Both the position numbers and the translations under genes were made by a program. Shown in pieces: positions 8,201 to 14,578 of a DNA stretch of 14,578 nucleotides (positions are counted from its first letter, which is position 1; every line of letters starts with the position of its first letter). Source of the stretch: Amoebophrya sp. AT5.2. Its lineage: Eukaryota; Sar; Dinophyceae; Syndiniales; Amoebophryaceae. The stretch is taken from contig RXOD01005358.1 in the NCBI GenBank assembly GCA_005223375.1, positions 1 through 14,578 on the forward strand, read 5' to 3'. A model generated the notes under the pieces. That model saw only the letters and a program-made list of their open reading frames with translations. It made no database searches and was not told where the DNA came from.

Positions 8201-10663
8201 CCACCACGTCCAGGCTCGGCAGCGTCGCGGACAGCCCGATGATCTGGAGTCTGTTGGCCTCCGAAGACTTTGTCGAGGGGGCGCAGGAGGAGGACGAGGG
8301 GTGTCGGATCATTGCTGTCGCTCCTCCTGCTCCTTTAGAGTTGAACAACAGCATCTTTTTCTGGTACAGCCGCACTTTGGTGAGGATGAGCTCCAGGATG
8401 TAGCCGCGGTCCGCCTCGCGCACCATGTGCAGCTCGTCGACGACCAGAGTGCCGATGTTCACGTGAAACGTGTTCTCCTCGATCCAACGCGAGATCAGTC
8501 CGTTGGCCTTCTCGTAGGTGCACACAGCAACGTCGATGCCTGGGTACCAGTTTCCATCCTGCTGCGGGCCGAAGAAGCCGCCGACGCGGCACACGTGGCC
8601 CCAGATGGCTTGCAGCGATTGCACCTTCTCGTTGCAAATTGAAACGAAGGGCAGCGGAGTCAAAGCGAGGAAGCAAAGGCCCTTCTGAGTTGTATATATA
8701 AATATATTCTTCTATCGTAGATGTAGAACAAGAGGCCGTAAGTAGATGACGATCAGAGATCTAGAGGACCTTATGGAATTGGCGCCGATGTACTATGTTT
8801 GTATGTTGTTTCACGCCTTGGACTTGAGCTTGTGCTTGAACTTGATCATTACGGCGAGAAAGTTGAGGCGCGCGAGAGCTCCTTTTTTTAGAGTGCGTCG
8901 ACGTTTGGATTTGGCAGGCACGGAGGCAGACAGCGTTGCAGCCAATCACGACCGGACTACATCTACAGCTGCAGCGTGAATATAATTTATTGCGGATTTT
9001 ATTTGAGGGGTGAGGGAGGTGACAACTTGAACTTTAATAACTACGAATATTTTTTTTTGGTTGTAGCTCCAGCTCGGGCCTTGCCTATACGAAGCACCAT
9101 GGCTCGTTTCCCCTCGTAGAGCAGTCGGCGCATCATCAGCAAGTCCGCCACCAAGGACTTTCCGCCGGACGTTGGCGCCGTGTACACCAGGTTCCTTCCA
9201 TAACGAAGCACGTCCGGGGTCGACAGACAATCCGCTTGCCACTCGTACAGTTTCTCGATCCCGTGCTCCTCGGCGTACTTTTCGCATACGGAACGCGGCA
9301 CGTGGTAGTAGGGAAGCAGCTGGCAAGCTCTTGCTTTTGTCGCGGTCGAGCTGGGGGAAGTCCCCGTCGTGGTCGTGGTCCTAGTCGTGTCGCGCTCGCG
9401 CTCCGGCGGTGCAAACGCGGTCGTTCGCAGCTCCACGTCCGCTGGCTCCATTGCCTCCCTCGCGGCCTCCGGGAAGAGCTCGTAAAAAATGTTGCGCTTT
9501 CCGTGCCGCTGGGCCTGCACCGAAAAATCGATGCGGCTACTCTGGTCCGGCTTCTGTGCGGAAATTCCGTGCCGTTTGAGAGTCGCAAAGTCCAGCTTCT
9601 GCTGCCTGTAGCACCCGCGATCACCCTTCGCAAATTCGCGCCCCTCCAGGGACACGTAGAATGTCTGCTTCTTGCCGTCGACTACCCTGGACGTCCAGGT
9701 TGCGAGCCGCCGCTCAACTTTGAAAATGTTATTGCGGCCTTTGCGCTGCTTCCGCTGCCGGTTCCGTAAGCCGACTCGGTTGTATAGCTTGGGTTTCGCC
9801 CCAGCAGCGGCTGCACGACCGCCCGGCTGCGATCCTCGTGCTCCTTCGCTTTCCTGTCGACTTGCGTTAGCGTTCCCAGTCGGAAGAGAGGAATCTTCTT
9901 TGCCAACAGAGCGCGCAGGTCCTGCTCCTGCTGCAGCATTAGCAGCTTCAGCAGCCGAGCCGATAGCCGCGCTCTTGTTCTCACCGAGGGCAGGAGCACT
10001 TGCAAGGTCTTCTAACTTCCTCTCCCGCGTTTGCGCATCGTCCGTTTCAAAGATGATTGCGTCGTCCCCCCGCTTTTCTTTGCGTGGTATCGTTGTCGTT
10101 CCACCCGGTGCAAGAGCTGGTACAACGCCGGCAGCCTGCTGCTGGTGGGACTTCAATTTTGCGCGCAGCAGCTGCTGCTCCGCCTGCTCCACCATTTTGC
10201 GCTTCTTTCGCGCCTCCAGGTCTGCGTCCCGCGCGTCCAGCCACTGCTTCTTTGCCCGCATGATTCCCACCTGCCGCGCGTACAGTGGGTCGTCGTTCTC
10301 TTCTTCCGCTCGCACGAACCGATGCAACCTGTCTCCGCAACCATCGTCGTCGGACGAGGACGAACTTGAGGTTGATGACGCTGAGGCTTCTTCTTGTTCT
10401 CCATCGTCATCGTCATCGTTATCCTCTTCCATGATCTCGTCCTCTCCGCTTGAAGAGATTGAATTTGGAACGTCATTCGCATGGTCATCTGCCTGGTCCT
10501 CGGTCTTTGCCTCTACTGGTGCCGACAGCTGGACAACTTGTTCCCCGTTGATTGCCTCCATCGGGTGCGCCGCCGCTTCAACTTCATGATCTTCGCCACG
10601 GACAGCGTTCCCGTGCTCCACCCACCGAGAACTCTGAAGAACATGCCCCGACAGCTCCTGCAT
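2244..10663 (-). CDS. Large POLQ/HELQ-type superfamily 2 DNA helicase, without polymerase domain
   Basis: Exons are 10663-9098, 8684-3600 (or 3594) and 3194-2244, about 2,533-2,535 residues. ATG 10663 has an in-frame TAG about 24 bases upstream. Residues 1-450 are acidic and low-complexity. Then come the Q-motif region (LYEWQAD, ~472), Walker A TAPTSGGKS (~495-503), motif Ia (PFVS), DELH (~605), SATLP (~674), FRPV (~696), RecA2 (ESMCAN…WCEQQAE, ~1198), YHHAGLL (~1544), GVNLP and motif VI GRAGRAG (~1607). The winged-helix and ratchet parts follow, split by inserts. Exon 3 has the POLQ-like block around FGVPRDTVQNLQ and FCERLRWW, then an HhH-like end. DELHMVREADRGYILELILTK and the WLDAALYRTTFRPV stretch look closer to POLQ than HELQ. 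Such enzymes unwind or anneal DNA during break repair. TGA at 2244 ends it with no family A polymerase. Four low-complexity inserts add roughly 1,150 residues. A downstream exon cannot be excluded. Confidence 0.88.
3195..3599 (-). mobile_element. Introner-like repeat, copy 2 (complete), forming helicase intron 2
   Basis: Helicase homology continues on both sides (…ICDKVNWDVYL before, LFARFDADQSRIAKEHIGV after), so this stretch must be spliced out. The minus-strand left end is TTAAGGGTTGAA and the right end reads TTCAACCTCTAA, imperfect terminal inverted repeats matching 10 of 12. It shares ordered blocks with 1-195. The borders are not GT-AG. CTG lies on both sides (CTG|ATTAAGG … CCCGAAG|CTG), and AAG is also duplicated (AAG|GGTTG … CGAAG|CTG). 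Both registers keep phase 0, giving a 405-base AT-AG or a 399-base GG-AG intron. A hairpin sits near the centre. No transposase is encoded, so it would be non-autonomous. Short open frames inside are not credible genes. Confidence 0.8.
3350..3378. repeat. Hairpin inside introner copy 2
   Basis: CTGTC, then GTTCGTT-AA-AACGAAC, then GACAG. A 7-bp inner stem has a 2-base loop and a 5-bp outer stem is offset by a small bulge (TT against G). Weak pairing continues outward (GCTG with CAGC). The fold is the same on either strand and lies near the middle of the element. Confidence 0.6.
7608..7639. repeat. Strong hairpin inside a helicase low-complexity insert
   Basis: TGCCCCCTCTGCG (7608-7620) pairs with CGCGGAGGGGGCA (7627-7639) around a 6-base loop, 13 pairs with one G-T type mismatch. 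It is in the coding frame and encodes part of the Pro/Ala-rich stretch between the two RecA folds. Confidence 0.6.
8685..9097 (-). other. Helicase intron 1 (GT-AG, 413 nt)
   Basis: Donor GCCATG|GTGCTT and acceptor CAACTCAG|AAGGGC, phase 0. It joins …YEGKRAM to KGLCFLALTPLPFVS, restoring the usual step from motif I to motif Ia of this helicase family. The intron is AT-richer than the exons, with a T-rich stretch near the donor and an AT-rich stretch just before the acceptor. It lacks the blocks that define the introner-like repeat, and I see no gene in it. Confidence 0.8.
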
Positions 10664-11896
10664 GGGCACGCATGGACAGAAAGAATGGTTGTACAACTAG
10701 TATAGAAGTTGCTTTTTTCTTGCCGCGAACTATGAATGTACTTCTTGTATCGACGACAGAGGATGGCTGGCGGGAAAAACCGAAGAATGCCTGCTAGTTA
10801 CACCGGTTGTAGGAGATGAAAGTGGAACAGAAACTTGTTGTGGTTGAGGAACTCGAACTTGTCCCGTGCACCTGCTTTGCACCGAGAGCAGTCCTCCTCG
10901 TCCTGCGCATTTGGATACTCACGACAACGAGAACAAGAGATTCTTTCATACAACGTGGCGGGTCACAAAGAAAGCCGAATCACTATAACAGCGAACACGA
11001 AGGAGCAGCTCATCGGGCACATTCATTGAGAATTGTTGGAGATGTTGATGTTAACACCATACTTATGCTTGTGATGAAATCGCAGTCAGTGCACTATGGC
11101 GCTCGCGTTGCAGATGCTTGCAGTTGCGGGTGTTCACGCTCACAGCTGTGCAGATTAGTGCCATCAAGTTGTTCTTCTTCTTCTTCTTCGCAAAAGTATA
11201 ACGGAAGTCTCAGATGATGAAGCAGAATCAGGAGGATCAAATAGTCGAGGGGTAAGACTCCTGGTGTACAGAATTTGAATCGATATCAGTGCGCGAGCTG
11301 GTGCAACGGAATCGGAAATTTAACAACTAGCAGAATCTTAACATTGGGGTTGGCTTTGAATTCACTGGCGTTTTCATCTCCTTTACTTTTTTTTTTGAGT
11401 TGTGAAGAGTTCCAGTTCGGTCAGCTTCGCTGGTCGTGAAAATCGTTCACAACGCGAGGTGGACCGAGGTCGTTGACTCATTCACTGGAGACCTCTCGTT
11501 AATTTCAGTGGCTTTCAATTTCATCACTAACAGCACGTTGGCGTCCTCGATGCACAGGTTTACACAACCAGGAGATATTGTTTTGTCAATATACATAGAT
11601 ACGTCTAGATCAATGAAAAATGTCGAAATGAAAAGCAGCACGTGATAAATTCGATCGTGGTCCTCGTCCTGGTCGAAAAAGTTAAGAAAAGGCTGAAGAA
11701 TAAAATCTGTAGAGCATTCATGAAGTCACATTTACTGTACCTGGATATACGCCGTTCTAGGAGCAAACTTTAGGTTCGAGGGGCGTAGGAGGAGGTACTA
11801 GGTGCTGCGTGTTGATCGTGAAAGTGGTGGATTGATGACTTTGAGATGCTGCTACCTCGTACTTTCTTTTTTTTGGTGGACCACCAGCGCGGCGGG
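10664..11896. other. Intergenic region between cyclic-nucleotide protein 3' end and helicase 5' end
   Basis: I can support no gene in these 1.2 kb. Open frames on both strands are short, overlap each other and resemble nothing I know. The stretch at 11436-11645 is open on both strands, which usually means chance. The region holds a (TTC)6 microsatellite (11172-11189) and a 10-T run (11387-11396). It should contain the helicase promoter and leader and the 3' untranslated region of the upstream gene. Confidence 0.55.
11172..11189. repeat. (TTC)6 microsatellite
   Basis: Six perfect TTC units in the intergenic region, with no link to a coding frame that I can support. Confidence 0.85.
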
Positions 11897-14167
11897 TCAG
11901 TCGCTTCCCGCCGAGAGCCCGCCGTCACTGCACGCCTCGACGTCGCTTTTTCCACCGAGTACCACCGGCGATCGCGCTGGCCCCTTTACTACCCGCAGCG
12001 GGCTTCCGGGGAGAGACGCAGACGCTTCACCGGCTGCCGGCGCTTCTTCAACTTCTTCTTCCATTAAGGCTACGCAGTGGTGGTCCTCATTTTTGACGAT
12101 CCTATCAGCTCCTTCATCGTCAGCCTCAACATTTCGATTCCCGCTTCTCCCACCTGTTCTTGATGTAGCAGCGTGGTCATTAAGGTTAGTACCCGCTAGA
12201 TGACCTGCTCCCGTTCCCTCCGGCACTATCCGTCGCTTCATGGCGTTCGTGCTGCCATTAGCGGGTGAGGAAGCACTCGCTCCCGGGGTCGCACCCGTAC
12301 CGGAAGGAACGGCAGGAGTTGCAGGAGAAGTTGTGCCGCCCCCCACGACGAACCCTAATCCACCGGTCCTGCTCGTCCGTGGCGGCGGCTCTTCCAGTTG
12401 CGACCCGATGGTTGACACCCGCTTGATCGTCATCACGCCACCCGTATTCTCGAAGATCTCCTCCTCTGCCGGCGACGTGTTTCCCAAGTTCAGACTCGTC
12501 CGCGGATCGCCTCCTCCGTTCAATGCGCCCGCCGCGCCGCGGAGTAGCTCCAGTGCCGTGCCTACGCTACCACTCGCGGTTGCGATGCCGGTCGAGGACG
12601 TCGGGGGTGAGAATCCTGCCCCAATAATTGGTCCTATCGTGGTTGGAGGTGGCACGGCCACGACTAACTTGTTTGTTAGGCTGAGATCCGAAACGAGGCT
12701 CTCGTCCAATTTCATCTCCTTAGCCATGGCAAGCAAAACCGAACCCTGCGCCTGAAGCTGCTTCTGCATGTTCGTGAAGGCTTGCTGCGACCAAACGTCA
12801 CTGCCCCCAGTGGACCTCCGGCGGGACATACGAGTAAAAGAAAGTGCACGGGCAACACGGTCACTGTTGCCGTTGTCATCGTCGCCGCGCTCGCCGTCAA
12901 GAGTAGAGCCTGGCATAAGTTGTACAAGTCCTAGTTTTCTAAAAATCTTGACGTGTACGTGAAGTGGCGTGCTTCATGTGCTGTGTGCTATACGCTGTAC
13001 AAGAAAGTTGAAGCAAGGATGGAAAACGAAAAACGCGAAATGTTTCAAGCTCGAGTGTCTGTGTCGCTGCAGTCGTGTTAGTTCTTTTTCTTACCTTCAT
13101 CGTGATCCAGAGAACAAAACAATGCATATCGATATCATGGCACCATGCAAAGCAGCCTCCGGACGAAAGAACAGTTGGAGCTCTACTAGGTAGAGTCGAG
13201 AAAAAATAAAACATCAGGAGGACGAAGGTATAACAAAAACGTAAAAAGGAAGTAGCTAGTACGTCTCGACGGAGCGACGCCGCCCCCGTTCCCCGACGCC
13301 GGCGAGTTTGAGTTCGACCGTGCACCCTCGGTGTCTCCGTCTTTCTCCTCCTGCATAGTCTGCAGATTGGAGCTATACCTCTTCTTCACGAAATCTCCTA
13401 CCTTTTCGTACAGTTGCTCCTGTGGTCGTGGTGGCGGTGAGAAAGAAGTTTCTGTTTCGGTTCTCAACCTACCATGAATTTATTCGCAATCGCAGCGAAA
13501 AACAAAGGATCGATAAAATAAAAAAATTTGCAATACCACAATGAATCAGACAGATGAAACAAGAATTGAAACTCAAAATACTATACAGATACCTGTGAGT
13601 CGGGGAATTCCGCGAGGATGTCCTCGAACGCGTTTCGGGTGAGTTTCGCGAGGTGACAAAAAGTGACCGCGCGGACCCAGGCGGTGCGCTTGGCATTGTC
13701 CTCCACCATGCGATACAAAGCCATCTCCCCGAAATTCTGGCCCTCCAAAAACGTGCAAACGGGCTTGCTCCCGACTATCAAACGAGGGGGCGGGCCAAGG
13801 CCAACGACTTCCATCGAGACAAAGTATAAACGATCATACCTCCTGCTCCTTGTTGCTAAAGCTTGCAAAGTGAGTGTGGAATTCACTTTGCGCCGTAGCA
13901 CTCCTCCACCCCATGATGCCGTCTAGGTGACTGAGCAACCCAATGACTCACCCTCGAGAATCTTCGCCGCCACAGCGAGAAGCGGAAGCGGTCAGGCTTT
14001 TCATGTCGAGGCAGGTCCCCCTACAACGAGAACGACTACGACCCTCGCGAACACTATTAATTAATTCATCGATGCTTCTAATTGATTCTATTCAGAAGCA
14101 AAAGCATCGATTTCCACCTGCTGTTGGCTCCCAGAGAAGTAGTTCGCCTCTATTATGACCGGACCAG
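11897..14167 (-). CDS. Cyclic-nucleotide-binding-domain protein, 3' part (four exons visible)
   Basis: Exons are 14167-14131, 13842-13593, 13419-13263 and 12909-11897, about 484 residues plus a split first codon. The first exon is the least certain. The domain shows a β-strand run (VIIEANYF, then DRLYFVSMEVVG) and a phosphate-binding cassette: FGEMAL (13716-13733), with its glutamate, then the arginine of RTAWV (13674-13688). A C-terminal helix follows (LTRNAFEDILAEFPD). This cassette holds cAMP or cGMP in channels and in kinase and exchange factors. The rest is a charged helix (EQLYEKVGDFVKKRY) and a roughly 370-residue Ser/Gly/Thr/Pro-rich tail with SRRRST, a basophilic kinase-type site. 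TGA 11897 ends it. No channel or kinase domain is visible, so the parent class is open; it should lie beyond 14578 or in unrecognised exons. Confidence 0.75.
12910..13262 (-). other. Intron (GT-AG, 353 nt) in the cyclic-nucleotide-binding gene
   Basis: Donor GAGAC|GTACTAG and acceptor ATGCCAG|GCTC, phase 1 on both sides, giving C|GC (Arg) and the join …APSR R STLDGERG…. The frame match supports it, although both sides are low-complexity so homology does not help. It contains a perfect palindrome ATATCGATAT and a CATGG-CA-CCATG hairpin, side by side near 13125-13150. Confidence 0.65.
13420..13592 (-). other. Intron (GT-AG, 173 nt) in the cyclic-nucleotide-binding gene, with a border direct repeat
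   Basis: Donor GACTCACAG|GTATCT and acceptor GACCACAG|GAGC, phase 0. It joins the end of the domain (AEFPDSQ) to a helix (EQLYEKV). CACAGG spans both borders. A pyrimidine-rich tract precedes the acceptor. An alternative acceptor at GAAACAG would break the frame. Confidence 0.7.
13865..13891. repeat. Perfect 9-bp hairpin
   Basis: GCAAAGTGA (13865-13873) and TCACTTTGC (13883-13891) are exact reverse complements around a 9-base loop. It lies just upstream of the acceptor of the putative GA-AG intron when read on the minus strand. Confidence 0.75.
14068..14111. repeat. Perfect 10-bp inverted repeat
   Basis: ATCGATGCTT (14068-14077) and AAGCATCGAT (14102-14111) are exact reverse complements, 24 bases apart. 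An alternative inner stem GCTTCT/AGAAGC overlaps it. It lies near the 5' end of the putative GA-AG intron. Confidence 0.75.
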
Positions 14168-14170
14168 CTG

Positions 14171-14192
14171 GTAAGTGGGTAAGTGGTAAGTG
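14171..14192 (+). repeat. Three copies of GTAAGTG
   Basis: GTAAGTG at 14171-14177, 14179-14185 and 14186-14192. Each is a perfect 5' splice-donor motif on the plus strand. On the minus strand they form the CACTTAC tract that ends in the acceptor CCAG. Confidence 0.85.
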
Positions 14193-14267
14193 ATTTTTTT
14201 TGGGGGGGGGCTTTTTGGGGTCCCCTTTGGTGGGCCTAAAAAGGAGAGGGAGCAGGCGGCTTTCTTC

Positions 14268-14388
14268 GGCTAGAGCATGGGCTGGCACCGTTGCACGAAC
14301 CTACAGCTGACACCAGCAGGAAAGCACCACTCTACACGCCCTCGCTTGCCCTACTTCCAAGGCAAGCTCTATCACCATTGCTCTAGCC
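14268..14388. repeat. Fold-back with nested hairpin
   Basis: GGCTAGAGCATGG (14268-14280) pairs with CCATTGCTCTAGCC (14375-14388) with one bulged base. Inside is a perfect 7-bp hairpin GCTTGCC/GGCAAGC (14344-14350, 14361-14367) and a weaker GCTGG/CCAGC stem. It could be a small foldback element or a structured RNA. I matched it to no known RNA family. Confidence 0.6.
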
Positions 14389-14578
14389 ACTGACTTGCCG
14401 TGATGTCAATGCCAAATGGACTCCTGTTCACTTTCTTTCACAGATCGATCTTCAACTCTGTCATCGGTTCACAGTTCACTGCTTTTTGTACTTCTGCACT
14501 GAGTTGATCATGTCTACCGGACTAATGCCACACTTTCCTATTTTTAGGTGAATTCAGAGGTCAGAGAGCAAGAACACA

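Larger units (their letters stand above)
13843..14130 (-). other. Putative GA-AG intron (288 nt) in the cyclic-nucleotide-binding gene
   Basis: TCTGG|GAGCC … GAGCAG|GAGGTATG joins VIIEANYFSG to RYDRLYFVSM within the domain. GGAG is present at both borders. The nearest GT donor (CAG|GTGGAA) is phase 0, while every nearby AG acceptor needs phase 2, so a canonical intron does not fit. The intron holds two strong hairpins. The call depends on the short upstream exon being real. Confidence 0.45.
14168..14578. other. Unassigned end region, probably intronic, with structured repeats
   Basis: No coding sequence can be supported here. It begins next to the minus-strand acceptor TTACCAG|CTGG. On the plus strand it reads as a GT-AG intron (CTG|GTAAGTG at 14171 to CCTATTTTTAG at 14547, 377 bases). 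It contains an 8-T run followed by a 9-G run (14194-14210), a GGGGTCCCC palindrome, and a long fold-back. Which strand is transcribed is unclear. The cyclic-nucleotide domain favours minus. Confidence 0.4.

Noticed and set aside
8664..8684. Starting the helicase at the TTG/ATG region of exon 2 as a separate gene
   Set aside because: The conserved protein continues upstream through a GT-AG intron to Walker A in exon 1, so this is an internal exon.
9672..10589. Long plus-strand open frame (305 codons), very Ser/Arg/Ala-rich
   Set aside because: It is the shadow of the acidic, Ser-rich N-terminus of the helicase on the minus strand.
11436..11645. Short frames open on both strands
   Set aside because: Simultaneous openness on both strands over about 200 bases is weak evidence, and neither translation resembles a known family.
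13943..14158. Plus-strand 71-codon frame next to the GTAAGTG repeats as an exon
   Set aside because: It ends in a stop before the donor. Another plus frame reaches the donor but has no supporting homology, while the minus strand has the cyclic-nucleotide domain.
14202..14240. G-run as a G-quadruplex or telomeric feature
   Set aside because: There is a 9-G run and a few shorter G tracts, but no regular repeat. A quadruplex is possible, but nothing else in the sequence supports a role.
14088..14288. Whole minus-strand frame of 66 codons as one gene
   Set aside because: Only its end (from about 14167) fits the cyclic-nucleotide domain. The rest encodes homopolymer-driven Pro/Lys runs and crosses a likely splice acceptor.
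1..14578. Dinoflagellate spliced leader, tRNA, rRNA, CRISPR
   Set aside because: I looked by eye for the spliced-leader core, tRNA B-box-like motifs, rRNA and regularly spaced repeats, and found none that hold up.

Overview
The window looks like nuclear DNA from a protist, most likely an alveolate of the dinoflagellate/syndinian/perkinsid type. This is an inference. The evidence is spliced genes all on one strand, long low-complexity insertions in conserved proteins, GC-rich coding sequence, a mix of ordinary GT-AG introns and introns with non-standard borders, and two copies of a repeat that sits exactly inside introns of unrelated genes. Such intron-borne repeats (introner elements) are known in dinoflagellate relatives such as Amoebophrya and Polarella. 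I saw no bacterial operon structure, rRNA, tRNA or CRISPR.

Three genes lie head to tail on the minus strand. (1) Positions 196-1294 hold the 5' part of a coiled-coil protein of unknown function, which runs off the low end through an intron made of the repeat. (2) Positions 2244-10663 hold a very large (about 2,530 residues) superfamily 2 helicase of the POLQ/HELQ/Hel308 group. Its helicase motifs resemble the helicase half of DNA polymerase theta, but no polymerase domain follows. It has three exons. The second intron (about 3195-3599) is a second copy of the same repeat. (3) Positions 11897-14167 hold the 3' part of a protein with a cyclic-nucleotide-binding domain and a disordered tail, in four exons, one junction of which fits a GA-AG intron better than a GT-AG one.

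The intergenic stretches (1295-2243, 10664-11896) and the last 400 bases hold no gene that I can support. They do hold several inverted repeats, palindromes and homopolymer runs. The end of the window (14168-14578) has a triple GTAAGTG repeat facing away from the last recognised exon, and a long fold-back. It may be another intronic element.

The three genes do not form an obvious pathway. The helicase points to DNA double-strand-break or replication repair, and the cyclic-nucleotide protein to signalling or an ion channel. The common theme is intron gain: several introns have short direct repeats across their borders, as expected for introns created by element insertion. All splice sites were inferred by reading frame and protein similarity from memory, without transcript data.
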